A DNA stretch of 64,000 nt from an uncultured Roseburia sp. (GTDB taxonomy: Bacteria > Bacillota_A > Clostridia > Lachnospirales > Lachnospiraceae). The position numbers and the translations under genes were made by a program. Below, one piece after another: positions 1 to 8,131 of this stretch. The notes beneath the pieces are model-generated. The model searched no databases. It had not been told where the DNA came from and was given only the letters and a program-made list of their open reading frames with translations. Location of the stretch: positions 61,470 through 125,469 of the forward strand of contig USRX01000005.1 in the NCBI GenBank assembly GCA_900557275.1. Reading direction: 5' to 3'. Every line of letters starts with the position of its first letter. Position 1 is the stretch's first letter.

Positions 1-836
1 GAATCGGGCTTCCATACAGCAATTACGGTCGTTTCCATACTATTTTTCAATTCATATGTCTGCAAAGATGAATGTTCCTTTCCAACTGCATCAGCCATAA
101 TAGCATAACCAGATCCTAATTGTAAGTGTGTGAATAGTGTAAGACTGTTTTTCAGTTCTATAATTTTAGTCGGATAAATCTGATTTCGTTCCAAATCCTT
201 TAATGTATTTTCATAAAGTGCAGGAGCTTCCCCCTTTTCAACCATCAACAATGGCGTCGTTTCAAAATCTTTTATTGTAAGCCTAGTCTTTTTTCCAAGT
301 TCTGAATTTTTTGCAAATACGATTTCTCCTTTTCGCTTTGCGATATCACATACTCTATATTCCGGTACATCTTCCTTTGCGATATCCTTCCCTAATGTAA
401 TCAAAAGATCTATTTCATTTCGATCCAGGGCACGTCTGTTTTCTGCAAAGCCACCCTGTAGCAATTGAATCTGCATTTCTGGTTCTATCGCATGTATACG
501 CTGATATACATCAGCTAAGAAATCATTGCATATCTTTCCATCAAAACAACCGATTCGAATTGTTTTTTCGTTATTTTTTCCAATCTGTATCGCACGTTCT
601 TTTGCAGCAACAATTTCTTTATGTATACGCAACAGATCTTTTTTAAACTGTTCCCCGGCATCTGTAAGAAGTACTTCCCGGCTATTTCTGTAAAACAGCT
701 TGATACCCAGTTCTTCTTCAAGCATTGCAATCTGTTTGCTGAGCGCTGGTTGAGAAACATACAATGATCTGGCTGCTGCAGTAAAATTCAGATGTTCTGC
801 AACCGATAAAAAATATTCCATTTGTGATAATTTCAT
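1..836 (-). CDS. LysR-family transcriptional regulator (3' end cut by window edge)
   Basis: The reading frame starts at ATG 836 and stays open to base 1, so about 278 residues are visible and the C-terminus is missing. Residues 1-60 are a LysR winged helix-turn-helix: MKLSQMEYFLSVAEHLNFT, then AAARSLYVSQPALSKQIAMLE with the typical SQPALS recognition helix and EEELGIKLFYR. A LysR substrate-binding domain follows, with IRIGCFDG near residue 90 and ALDRNEIDLLITLG near 140. LysR proteins usually sense a small ligand and control themselves and a neighbour. The neighbour is a sulfotransferase gene on the same strand, transcribed toward this gene. The ligand is unknown. Confidence 0.9.
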   Translation of the reverse strand, partial: MKLSQMEYFLSVAEHLNFTAAARSLYVSQPALSKQIAMLEEELGIKLFYRNSREVLLTDAGEQFKKDLLRIHKEIVAAKERAIQIGKNNEKTIRIGCFDGKICNDFLADVYQRIHAIEPEMQIQLLQGGFAENRRALDRNEIDLLITLGKDIAKEDVPEYRVCDIAKRKGEIVFAKNSELGKKTRLTIKDFETTPLLMVEKGEAPALYENTLKDLERNQIYPTKIIELKNSLTLFTHLQLGSGYAIMADAVGKEHSSLQTYELKNSMETTVIAVWKPD

Positions 837-905
837 AATTCCCCCGTTACCATTTAAGTTAAGATTTTCCTGAATGTTTCTATCCATCATATAAAATGGT
901 TTTAC

Positions 906-929
906 ATTATATATGATACATTTTATCAT
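906..929 (-). promoter_or_regulatory. Candidate promoter and LysR-type operator upstream of the LysR gene
   Basis: On the minus strand 911-906 reads TATAAT, about 70 bases upstream of the LysR start. Just upstream is a dyad, ATGAT (913-917) then 7 bases then ATCAT (925-929), which fits the T-N11-A shape of LysR boxes. No good -35 hexamer is present. The autoregulatory role is inference. Confidence 0.35.
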
Positions 930-955
930 ATGTAGAGATTGCTTGCCATATCAAA

Positions 956-1003
956 ATACCGATCTTTAAAAATCAGTGATACACTGTTTTTAAAGATCGG
1001 TAT
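956..1003 (-). terminator. Long stem-loop downstream of the sulfotransferase gene
   Basis: Two perfect 17-base arms (956-972 and 987-1003) enclose an inner CAGTG/CACTG stem (974-978 and 982-986) around an ATA loop, giving a 22-bp stem with one bulged T. It lies about 70 bases after the sulfotransferase stop codon. The arms carry five A/T at the inner end, but the U-tract after the stem on the minus strand is short. Confidence 0.6.
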
Positions 1004-1075
1004 GATTTGTACTTTTCAGGCTTTTTTCAAAACAAACCTGCAGATAGTGCTGCCTGTTTAAAATGGAGCATTCCC

Positions 1076-3004
1076 TTATTTATCTAATGTTTTATACGTA
1101 CGATATGAGAAAAATGCTTCATGGCTCTGACACAGCGGATTTCTGTCTGCAGACAGTTCAAATGTCACAGTATCATTTTTCTGATCATACTCTGTGAAAA
1201 TTGGACGGCTTCCGATTCGAAGATCGTTGTAACCTTTATCGCCAATAGTTCCTTCCGGAGCCATTTTACCGATATTATCGATTACACCATGAAGTCCCCA
1301 TCCGATAACGACAGAATCTTCATTGAAGTAATCTACGCTTCCACAGTGGCTTGCAATATGATATTTATCAGTTTTCTGATTTAAGTCCGTTCCATTTACT
1401 ACATCAGAAATTGTTGCTGTCTTTGCTTTTTCATCAATAACAGCTTTAAATGTTCTGGTAAGTGTCGGAATCTCGACAGCTGTAATAAATGGTGCTGATC
1501 CAGTATGATTATCAAATACAGAAATTTCAGGGTTACCATCTATCGTGCCATCTGCATTTCGATTAGTATATCTTGCATAATGCTGACCAAATGTCAATGC
1601 ATTAAATGCATTTCCGTTATCATCTTTTCTTTCAGATGCGTAATTATCATATCCGGTCAGTGTACTTGCTTTACCGCCTAAAATCCATTCCATTGCTCCA
1701 GAAGCAAAATCAAACTGGTATACTGCACTCTGGTCACGCATAGATACCAGTAATTTATCTACATTTCCTTCTTTGTCAAGCGTATAATCTAAACTGTTTG
1801 TATGTACATAATCCATCCAGCCATCTGCAAGTGACGGAATCTGATTATTGTTAATCGTAACAGTTGTTCCCTGATCGGTACTGTTTGCATAATCAATCTT
1901 TTCTACAGCAGATTCGTAAAGCATCGGATAATCTGTCGTATTGATTTCTTTTAATACTTTACCATCTTTTACTTCCTGAAAAACACCAGCCCATACATAT
2001 GCTGTATTTCCATCATTTAATCCTTTTACGGTATCCGGAAGATTATTTACTAACTCAGGTGTATAGCTAAGTGTCAGATAATGATCTTCTCCTAGTACAA
2101 CAAATTCATGCTGATCCAGATAACCTTCTCCATGAGTGTGGTTAGCATCATCGTTTGGCAGTAATGTCACATAATCATCTTCTACGTAATTGTCATCCAT
2201 AACGACATACATACCACTGGAATAACCGCCATTTGCCTGTCTGTAATCTTTGTGAAGCTCAGCAAAATAAGTAAAACAGCTGCCATTTTCTGTAACCTGT
2301 TTTGCAAAATTTTCTGCCATCAGTTCACCTACACTGCCAAGATTTCTGTAATATACAAGCTCGCCATCTGTGTTTACACGAAGAAGAAATTTATCAAGTG
2401 CAAAATCATATACTCCAGCATTTTCCTTAGATACCCCACTGCCAGTAATACTCATGCTCGGCATCATCTCATTTAAAGTGTGAACATTGTAGGAGCTGCC
2501 ATCTTTCAATGTAACCGTAATCACTTCATCTACTGGTTCTGCAGCCTTTAAAGTAGCAGGAACAATAGAAAATGCCCCATCTTTTACCTGCTGTTCTCCG
2601 GAAATGTTGCTTGAAGCAGAAACGATTTCCGCCCCGTCTTTTGAAGTAAAGTTTAACTTGTTTCCTGCAACCAATGCATTCAGATAATAATCTGTTGTAT
2701 TACTGCTGTCTGTAGCAGAAACAAGTTCTACACCAGTAGCACCTTTTTCATCTGCAACAGCAATCTTGATGTCAGCCGCCTGTGGAACCAGTTTGGTTGC
2801 TTCTTTCTCAGCCTGAATCTGATCCTTAAAATCATAATTAATGTTAGCATATGAGATATCCGCAACACTTTCTATCTTTTCTGAACCACTCTCTTCAGCA
2901 GCAGAAGATCCGCCCTTTGAATCTTCACTCTTTCCGCATCCTGCTGCAACTACCATGGATCCCGCCATTGTAATCGCAAGAATGCTTAATAAACGTTTTT
3001 TCAT
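1076..3004 (-). CDS. Arylsulfate sulfotransferase (ASST), lipoprotein
   Basis: Predicted PAPS-independent arylsulfate sulfotransferase of 642 residues, which moves sulfate from one phenolic sulfate to another phenol outside the cell. The start at ATG 3004 gives MKKRLLSILAITMAGSMV and a lipobox VAAGC with the lipidated Cys near residue 23; an AAGGGA site precedes it. A GTG 45 bases upstream would spoil the signal peptide. An N-terminal beta-rich domain is followed by the propeller region with DQHEFV (His ~298), YVHTNSLDY (His ~401), LLVSMRDQSAVYQFD (Arg ~423) and FGQHYARY (His ~475). This spacing resembles the His252/His356/Arg374/His436 set of E. coli ASST. The substrate is unknown. No dsb-type partner lies nearby, unlike E. 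coli. Confidence 0.85.
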   Translation of the reverse strand: MKKRLLSILAITMAGSMVVAAGCGKSEDSKGGSSAAEESGSEKIESVADISYANINYDFKDQIQAEKEATKLVPQAADIKIAVADEKGATGVELVSATDSSNTTDYYLNALVAGNKLNFTSKDGAEIVSASSNISGEQQVKDGAFSIVPATLKAAEPVDEVITVTLKDGSSYNVHTLNEMMPSMSITGSGVSKENAGVYDFALDKFLLRVNTDGELVYYRNLGSVGELMAENFAKQVTENGSCFTYFAELHKDYRQANGGYSSGMYVVMDDNYVEDDYVTLLPNDDANHTHGEGYLDQHEFVVLGEDHYLTLSYTPELVNNLPDTVKGLNDGNTAYVWAGVFQEVKDGKVLKEINTTDYPMLYESAVEKIDYANSTDQGTTVTINNNQIPSLADGWMDYVHTNSLDYTLDKEGNVDKLLVSMRDQSAVYQFDFASGAMEWILGGKASTLTGYDNYASERKDDNGNAFNALTFGQHYARYTNRNADGTIDGNPEISVFDNHTGSAPFITAVEIPTLTRTFKAVIDEKAKTATISDVVNGTDLNQKTDKYHIASHCGSVDYFNEDSVVIGWGLHGVIDNIGKMAPEGTIGDKGYNDLRIGSRPIFTEYDQKNDTVTFELSADRNPLCQSHEAFFSYRTYKTLDK

Positions 3005-3060
3005 TTGATTTTCCCTTAACCTTTCCCTTAATAACTTTAGGGTAACCACCCTGTATCATT

Positions 3061-3090
3061 ATTATAACCAGAAAATCGTCAAAGAAACAA
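3061..3090 (-). promoter_or_regulatory. Candidate promoter of the sulfotransferase gene
   Basis: Minus-strand TTGTTT (3090-3085), an 18-base spacer and a perfect TATAAT (3066-3061), about 57 bases upstream of the chosen start. A 12/14 match to the SOS box lies further upstream at 3130-3143. Confidence 0.45.
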
Positions 3091-3161
3091 ATACATAAAA
3101 ATCATCGTGCGATAACTACAGGTTATATGCGAACATATGGACGAAAAGATTTCTAAATATT

Positions 3162-3208
3162 GACACTCATGCCGAAGCCGTCGACTGATGGAATAAATAG
3201 TATGAAAA
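3162..3208. repeat. Dispersed intergenic repeat, copy 1
   Basis: This stretch shares about 45 bases with 11407-11460 (TGCCG.AGCC, CTGA.GG, ATAAATAG and TATGAAAA blocks in the same order). Both copies sit just downstream of a minus-strand gene. On the minus strand both can be read as a similar short peptide (IPSVDGFGMSVNI here). Confidence 0.5.
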
Positions 3209-3225
3209 CGTATTTTTCATACTAT
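3197..3225 (-). terminator. Stem-loop after the LysM gene
   Basis: Perfect 12-bp arms (3197-3208 and 3214-3225, core GTATGAAAA/TTTTCATAC) with a 5-base loop, 30 bases after the LysM stop codon. The stem is AT-rich and the following U-tract is weak. Confidence 0.5.
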
Positions 3226-3254
3226 TTTGCAAATACAATGATAGTTCTTTTTGA

Positions 3255-3650
3255 TTATACATTATAATATGGCAGTACCAGATAAGATCCGGCATAAATA
3301 TTATCATCATAAATATGATTAATCTCTTTTATCTGCTTCATATACTCGGCTTTACTGCTCATACCTGCTTTTACATAATCATCAGCAAGCTCCCAAAGCG
3401 TATCTCCTTCTTGAATCTGTATTGTTTTATAATACAGCTCATTCTGCTCTGCCTGAATGACCTTATCTTTCGCATTAGCAGACGCAATATTTGCACCAAT
3501 CAGGATTCCGGAACATAATATGATCAAAAACACAAGGACAATGCTTTGGAAAAATTTTCTTCTTTTCTTCCCAGATTTTTTATATACAAACATATGATCG
3601 ATGGTCCTTTGTGAAAATACGGATGGCTGGCACACATTATAATTTTTCAT
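3255..3650 (-). CDS. LysM-domain membrane protein, YneA-like SOS cell-division inhibitor
   Basis: A 131-residue protein with a cytoplasmic basic N-terminus ending in KKSGKKRRKFFQS, one membrane segment at about 35-55 (IVLVFLIILCSGILIGANIA), and a C-terminal LysM domain at about 78-130 (IQEGDTLWELADDY ... IYAGSYLVLPYY). This is the architecture of B. subtilis YneA, which delays septation after DNA damage. The start at ATG 3650 has AGGAGG 8 bases upstream. The promoter carries three LexA-type boxes, which supports the YneA assignment. In Bacillus yneA is divergent from lexA; no lexA is present in this window. YneA proteins are poorly conserved in sequence, so the family name rests on architecture and regulation. 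Confidence 0.75.
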   Translation of the reverse strand: MKNYNVCQPSVFSQRTIDHMFVYKKSGKKRRKFFQSIVLVFLIILCSGILIGANIASANAKDKVIQAEQNELYYKTIQIQEGDTLWELADDYVKAGMSSKAEYMKQIKEINHIYDDNIYAGSYLVLPYYNV

Positions 3651-3774
3651 GGTTCATTCCTCCTGTTTGACAGTTTGAATTTTTGTTCTGATACAGGATT
3701 CTGGAAAATCATACACCAGCTTAAGACGCAAACTCTGTATATAAAACTCCGATGCATACTCTCTATCTCTATTC

Positions 3775-3788
3775 AGAACATTTGTTCG
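3775..3788. promoter_or_regulatory. LexA (SOS) box A
   Basis: AGAACATTTGTTCG has the intact GAAC-N4-GTTC core and 12 of 14 matches to the Firmicute SOS box CGAACRNRYGTTCG. It lies just downstream of the predicted transcription start of the LysM gene. Confidence 0.7.
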
Positions 3789-3804
3789 TTTTCTCTATAT
3801 TCGT

Positions 3805-3833
3805 ATTATAATAAACATATGTTCGGATGTCAA
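3805..3833 (-). promoter_or_regulatory. Consensus sigma-A promoter of the LysM gene
   Basis: On the minus strand TTGACA (3833-3828), exactly 17 bases, then TATAAT (3810-3805): a perfect match in both hexamers and spacing. The predicted start near 3798 leaves a leader of about 150 bases. Such a strong promoter in front of a division inhibitor would need tight repression, in keeping with the three SOS boxes around it. Confidence 0.85.
3812..3825. promoter_or_regulatory. LexA (SOS) box B, inside the promoter spacer
   Basis: TAAACATATGTTCG matches the SOS box except for the first two positions and lies between the -35 and -10 hexamers, where bound LexA would block RNA polymerase. Confidence 0.7.
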
Positions 3834-3840
3834 GCAGTTT

Positions 3841-3854
3841 CGAACATATGTTTC
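3841..3854. promoter_or_regulatory. LexA (SOS) box C, full consensus
   Basis: CGAACATATGTTTC matches the B. subtilis LexA/DinR consensus CGAACRNRYGTTYC at all 14 positions. It lies just upstream of the -35 element. Confidence 0.8.
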
Positions 3855-3904
3855 GAGTAACTTTAAATACCTGAATACTATAGAAAGTTTCTTTCAACAC
3901 CTGT

Positions 3905-3956
3905 AAAAAGCTCTTATACAATATGCATTTACATCATATCTGTATAAGAGCTTTTT
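3905..3956. terminator. Bidirectional intrinsic terminator
   Basis: Perfect 16-base arms AAAAAGCTCTTATACA (3905-3920) and TGTATAAGAGCTTTTT (3941-3956) with T-runs on both strands. It probably ends the panE transcript coming from the right and insulates the SOS promoter. Confidence 0.8.
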
Positions 3957-4117
3957 TAATTATTAATCTATCTGTTATTTCCCAATCTTCATTCTAAACA
4001 GAACACACTTGTTCAGAAGCCAGTTTTTCTGTCAAAAATTCTGTTTCTGTATTTATATGCCTATAAAAATACCTGCCAAAATACGTGCTACATTTCTGCT
4101 ATATATTCTCAGTATTT

Positions 4118-5065
4118 TTATTTTACAAAGCCATACTTCTCTGCAACCTTCTCATAGGCCGGAACCGGAACGTGATATTTGTGTCCCATCCGCACAACTT
4201 CAAAAATCAGTCCATCAATCTCCGATTGTCTTCCGGCTAAAACATCGCGCTGCATCGATGTGGTCGCATCCTTTGGAAGGTGCGCCAGTATATCCAGATT
4301 TTTAGCAATAAACTCCCTGCCAATCGAAATCCCCATTGCATCTGCGAGAGAAAGCACCTCTTCCATAAGTGCCACAAGCATCTGTCTTGGCTCTCCTTCT
4401 CTCCCAAAATCTCCGGCAGTTGCATTACAGAAAAGCGAGGCGCCTCCAACAGGCGATATGTAAGAGAACTTCTTCATACAATCCTTTTGAACGTTTTCTG
4501 ACAGAATACCCTGAATCCCACTTTCCTGAAAATCTGACTGAATCTGCTCAAATACTGGAACCCATTCTTCCGTATATATACCACCTCTTACTCCATAGAT
4601 CAGCTTCAGAATATCACTGTGCTGTGCCAGAATACCCGGTTCACGAATATAGGCGGATACATAGATACATCCGTCTGTCACAAGAATTTCAGGAAGCTGT
4701 TCCTGCAGCTTCTCTCCGGTACCATAAATATTTAATACCGGAATGACAACCGTATGTTCCCCTGCCACTCTGCGGATAAAAGGAACCGTATCCGCCAGGG
4801 AATATCCTTTTACACAGACAAGAATCACATCCGGTGTTTCTATATATTCATCCATCGTACAGGCATTCACGGAAAGCTGTTCCTTTGTACGATCCCATAA
4901 ATGCTCCACCGTCAATCCCTGTGTTCGGATTGCTTCCAAATGCTTTCCACGGGCAATTAATGTGACGTCCTTCCCCGTACTGGCAAGATGTGCGCCTAAA
5001 ATACCACCTGTACCACCGGCTCCTATGATCACATATTTTAACGGACGTTTCTTATCATTTTCCAT
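4118..5065 (-). CDS. panE: 2-dehydropantoate 2-reductase (ketopantoate reductase, PanE/ApbA family)
   Basis: A 315-residue NADPH-dependent reductase predicted to convert ketopantoate to pantoate for coenzyme A synthesis. Residues 10-35 form a Rossmann fold with YVIIGAGGTGGILGAHL. A VILVCVKGYSL strand follows near 82-92, where the Lys is typical of the ketopantoate site. The C-terminal helical ApbA domain has NVQKDCMKKFSYI near 190 and TSMQRDVLAGRQSEID near 275, the usual family signature. No panB or panC is adjacent, and PanE-family proteins include other 2-oxoacid reductases, so the exact substrate is inferred. The gene stands alone between dtd and a strong terminator. Confidence 0.8.
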   Translation of the reverse strand: MENDKKRPLKYVIIGAGGTGGILGAHLASTGKDVTLIARGKHLEAIRTQGLTVEHLWDRTKEQLSVNACTMDEYIETPDVILVCVKGYSLADTVPFIRRVAGEHTVVIPVLNIYGTGEKLQEQLPEILVTDGCIYVSAYIREPGILAQHSDILKLIYGVRGGIYTEEWVPVFEQIQSDFQESGIQGILSENVQKDCMKKFSYISPVGGASLFCNATAGDFGREGEPRQMLVALMEEVLSLADAMGISIGREFIAKNLDILAHLPKDATTSMQRDVLAGRQSEIDGLIFEVVRMGHKYHVPVPAYEKVAEKYGFVK

Positions 5066-5141
5066 ATGGCTTTACCTCGTTTTTCCTGTAATACGTGTTT
5101 AAAATCTTATTTTGCGGACTGGAACCTTCCGCATATTATAA

Positions 5142-5162
5142 CATAAGCAAAAGCGGCTTATG
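5142..5162 (-). terminator. Weak stem-loop between dtd and panE
   Basis: CATAAGC (5142-5148) and GCTTATG (5156-5162) pair around a 7-base loop just downstream of dtd, and a second TGCGGA/TCCGCA stem follows. No strong U-tract, so this may instead be a processing site. Confidence 0.35.
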
Positions 5163-5180
5163 ATCAACCTTATACCGTAC

Positions 5181-5627
5181 CTACAGTTCTGCCGAATCCA
5201 GTAAAATCGTAAACGGTCCGTCATTCAAAAGTTCTACTTTCATATCTGCGCCAAAGCTTCCCGTTTCCACAACTGGTACCTGCTTCTTACATTCTGCAAT
5301 GATATATTCGTATAAAGAATTGGCAAGATCCGGTTTCCCAGCTTTAATAAAAGATGGACGGTTACCTTTTTTGCAATCTGCATATAACGTAAACTGTGAA
5401 ACCAGAAGCAGTTCTCCGCCTACACTCTCAAGGGAAAGATTGGTTTTTCCTTCTGCATCCTCAAAGATCCGCATCCCGATCAGCTTCTTGATCATTTTGT
5501 CAGCAATCGATTCTGTATCCTCTTCCGATACCCCGATCAGAACAAGAAAACCCTGTCCGATCTTTCCGATAACCTCTCCTTCTACTTCCACAGAAGCATG
5601 CTTTACACGCTGTATCACAAATCTCAT
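5181..5627 (-). CDS. dtd: D-aminoacyl-tRNA deacylase
   Basis: A 148-residue protein that removes D-amino acids, notably D-tyrosine, from mischarged tRNA in the cytoplasm. The family signature is complete: [17 protein letters not shown] at the start, the active-site [21 protein letters not shown] near residues 72-92, and the C-terminal [19 protein letters not shown], the NxGP-type cross-subunit motif. Length is normal for the family. The start at 5627 has GAGGAT 7 bases upstream; an ATG 15 bases earlier overlaps that site and is less likely. Often a neighbour of relA in Firmicutes; here it is alone. Confidence 0.95.
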   Translation of the reverse strand: MRFVIQRVKHASVEVEGEVIGKIGQGFLVLIGVSEEDTESIADKMIKKLIGMRIFEDAEGKTNLSLESVGGELLLVSQFTLYADCKKGNRPSFIKAGKPDLANSLYEYIIAECKKQVPVVETGSFGADMKVELLNDGPFTILLDSAEL

Positions 5628-5642
5628 ACTTTTTATCCTCAT

Positions 5643-6000
5643 CTTTCTTAAATATTGTAAATATATATCATTTTTAACAACACATCGTTCATTTCATCAA
5701 ATACGATACGTTCTTTATTTTTACAGTAAATACACTTTTATCATGCTGCCTGACATTTTTATGGAATCAAAGATATGTTCCCTAATATATCTTTGCAGCC
5801 TTTTACTGTCTCTCACTATCAAAAAACATATCTACTGATTTTTCAGCCTTTTACATTTTACAAAACATAAAACCCAATATTGTTAAAGTATACCGTATCC
5901 ATTAACAAAATGTAAAGATTAATAATGTTATTCCTGCAAATGTCCATTCTGCTGTCTTTGACTAACAGCATATATCCTATTTATACCCGTCCCCTTCACT
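5643..6000. other. AT-rich divergent intergenic region
   Basis: About 360 bases between the divergent dtd and ttcA genes with no convincing gene. It includes TTGTTAA (5880-5886) and TTAACAA (5902-5908) as widely spaced inverted repeats. No riboswitch or tRNA was recognised. Confidence 0.5.
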
Positions 6001-6030
6001 TTGGACAAATCTTTCCAAATCTAGTATACT
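6001..6030 (+). promoter_or_regulatory. Promoter of ttcA
   Basis: TTGGAC (6001-6006), an 18-base spacer and TATACT (6025-6030), about 80 bases upstream of the ATG start. Good sigma-A type match. Confidence 0.6.
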
Positions 6031-6108
6031 GTATAAGAAATCGCACGAAAGGAATCCGGCAGTTCATTGAAATATTTTTCTACGCTAGAACCTGCTGTAT
6101 ATATACTT

Positions 6109-6843
6109 ATGAAATTACAACAACTGTTAAGTTATACAAGAAAAGCCATTGACGATTACAACCTAATCGAAGATGGAGATAAGATTGCTATTGGCGTGTC
6201 TGGAGGAAAAGATTCTCTGACGCTGCTCTATGCGCTTCATGGATTGCAGCGGTTCTATCCTGCACAGTTTGACCTTGTAGCCGTCAGTGTGGATCTGGGA
6301 TTTGATAACTTTAATCTGACGCCAGTCACAGAACTCTGCAACCGCATGGGAATCGAGCACGTTATCGTAAAGACTGAGATCGGCAAGATTGTCTTTGAAG
6401 AACGCAGGGAACAAAATCCCTGTTCCCTCTGTGCCAAAATGCGAAAAGGAGCTTTGAATACAAAAGTAAAAGAACTGGGCTGCAACAAAATCGCCTATGC
6501 ACATCATAAAGATGATATTGTTGAGACCATGATGCTCTCCCTAATCTATGAGGGACGGTTTCATTCATTTTCTCCTAAAACTTATCTGGATCGCATGGAG
6601 CTGACAATCATCCGTCCGCTCATGTATGTACAGGAGGCAGATGTCATCGGCTTTAAAAACAAATATCAACTCCCGGTGGTAAAAAATCCGTGTCTGGCAG
6701 ATGGTTCCACCAAACGGGAATATGTAAAAAATATGCTGCGTCGGATCAATCAGGAAAATCACGGTGCCAAAAACCGCATGTTTACTGCTATCGTAAATGG
6801 CAACCTGGAAGACTGGCCTGCAAAAAGCTCCACGGATAAATAA
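6109..6843 (+). CDS. ttcA: TtcA-family tRNA 2-thiolation protein
   Basis: A 244-residue PP-loop ATPase of the TtcA/TilS superfamily that would adenylate a cytidine in tRNA for 2-thiolation. It shows the PP-loop GVSGGKDSLTLLYAL near residues 34-48, the first Cys pair in NPCSLCAKMRKGAL near 107-120, HHKDDIVETMMLSLIYEG near 136-153 and the late conserved Cys in VVKNPCLADG. The start MKLQQLLSYTRKAIDDYNLI at 6109 matches family N-termini, but has no clear SD. A TTG at 6067 with AAAGGA 13 bases upstream is an alternative that adds 14 residues. The gene is monocistronic, on the opposite strand from most of the window. Confidence 0.85.
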   Translation: MKLQQLLSYTRKAIDDYNLIEDGDKIAIGVSGGKDSLTLLYALHGLQRFYPAQFDLVAVSVDLGFDNFNLTPVTELCNRMGIEHVIVKTEIGKIVFEERREQNPCSLCAKMRKGALNTKVKELGCNKIAYAHHKDDIVETMMLSLIYEGRFHSFSPKTYLDRMELTIIRPLMYVQEADVIGFKNKYQLPVVKNPCLADGSTKREYVKNMLRRINQENHGAKNRMFTAIVNGNLEDWPAKSSTDK

Positions 6844-6866
6844 AAACTGTTCAGATATTATATGGA

Positions 6867-6894
6867 AATATTTCAAGCCTAGTCATGAAATATT
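6867..6894 (+). terminator. Weak stem-loop after ttcA
   Basis: AATATTTCA (6867-6875) pairs with TGAAATATT (6886-6894). It is AT-rich with no clear U-tract. Confidence 0.3.
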
Positions 6895-7066
6895 CTCTAT
6901 CTCGGGACATCTTTGAATATGCCAGTACTTTTATACAACCAGATGGGGACGCAATCATTGGATATCTATGAAAATCCCATATTATAATAACCAGAAAAAT
7001 ATATCATACGATTCATATATAGAAAACCTATTATAAATATCCTATTACACAGGAGGTTATCGTAAC

Positions 7067-8131
7067 TTGAAAGAAAGAACCTATCACGAAACTATAGCTA
7101 TACGAAATGAAATGAAATTACGGGAACTGTTAAACGAGCTTCCTGCATTCTGCCGGGAATTTTTTATCGGAATCGAGCCCACGACTTCTTCCAGAACCCG
7201 TATTGCTTATGCCTATGACCTTGGCATCTTTTTTGAATTTCTGCATGAAAAAAACAGTTATTGCGCCAAAATGACGGTTCGTGACTATCCTCTTTCTATT
7301 TTGGAGCAGATCACACCGTTTGATATTGAAGAATATCTGCAATTTTTAAAATATTATGTCCGGGATGGCGTAGAACACACCAATGATGAACGCGGACTGA
7401 TGCGCAAACTTGCTAGCCTCCGCAGCCTGTACAATTATTTTTTCCAGAAAGAAATGATTGAAAAAAATCCTGCACAGCTGGTCAAAATGCCAAAGCTGCA
7501 TGAGAAAAATATCATCCGTCTAGATGTGGACGAGATTGCCCTGCTTCTGGATGAGGTGGAAAGTGGCGATAAACTGACAGAACGGCAGAAAATCTATCAC
7601 AATAAAACAAAAAACAGGGATCTCGCCCTTCTTACACTGCTGCTTGGAACTGGTATCCGTGTCTCTGAATGCGTTGGTTTGAATATTGAAGATGTCGATA
7701 TGAAAAACAACGGCGTAAAAGTACACCGCAAAGGTGGCGCAGAAGTTATCGTATATTTTGGAGATGAAGTTGCCGATGCGCTGGATCTCTATCTGGAAGA
7801 ACGCCTGAAGATCACAGCCGTTGACGGAAGTACGGAGGCACTGTTTTTATCCATGCAGAATCGCCGGATCGGTGTCCGAAGTGTAGAAAATCTCGTGAAA
7901 AAATATTCCCGTCTGGTAACAACAGTAAAAAACATTACCCCACATAAACTGCGCAGTACCTACGGTACCACGCTTTACCAGGAAACCGGAGATATTTATC
8001 TGGTTGCTGATGTACTGGGACACAAAGATGTCAATACAACAAAAAAACATTATGCTGCTCAGGCAGACAGCCGCCGCAGAATGGCTGCAAGAGCCATCAG
8101 ATTAAGGGAAAAACCGGTAAGCGAACAGTAA
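7067..8131 (+). CDS. XerS-like tyrosine recombinase/integrase
   Basis: A 354-residue tyrosine recombinase with all catalytic residues: Arg198 (GTGIRVSE), Lys222 (VHRKGG), His293 and Arg296 (TPHKLRST), His319 (LGHKD) and Tyr329 (TKKHY). The N-terminal SAM-like domain (about 25-145) contains YPLSILEQITPFDIEEYLQFL, similar in place and pattern to streptococcal XerS rather than to XerC/XerD. The length is also XerS-like (356). XerS works alone to resolve chromosome dimers; a role as single chromosomal resolvase here is inference. Start is TTG 7067 with AGGAGG 10 bases upstream. No phage or transposon genes are adjacent, which argues against an integrase of a mobile element. Confidence 0.8.
   Translation: MKERTYHETIAIRNEMKLRELLNELPAFCREFFIGIEPTTSSRTRIAYAYDLGIFFEFLHEKNSYCAKMTVRDYPLSILEQITPFDIEEYLQFLKYYVRDGVEHTNDERGLMRKLASLRSLYNYFFQKEMIEKNPAQLVKMPKLHEKNIIRLDVDEIALLLDEVESGDKLTERQKIYHNKTKNRDLALLTLLLGTGIRVSECVGLNIEDVDMKNNGVKVHRKGGAEVIVYFGDEVADALDLYLEERLKITAVDGSTEALFLSMQNRRIGVRSVENLVKKYSRLVTTVKNITPHKLRSTYGTTLYQETGDIYLVADVLGHKDVNTTKKHYAAQADSRRRMAARAIRLREKPVSEQ

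Noticed and set aside
2252..2476. Plus-strand ORFs across the window (example)
   Set aside because: Most plus-strand frames overlap well-supported minus-strand genes and lack SD sites or recognisable domains; treated as shadows.
6844..7066. dif site upstream of the XerS-like gene
   Set aside because: In streptococci the site lies just upstream of xerS, but I saw no two 11-base half-sites with a 6-base centre that match any known dif consensus.
7067..8131. Prophage or integrative element marked by the tyrosine recombinase
   Set aside because: No phage or conjugation genes, tRNA or att-like repeats were seen around it.
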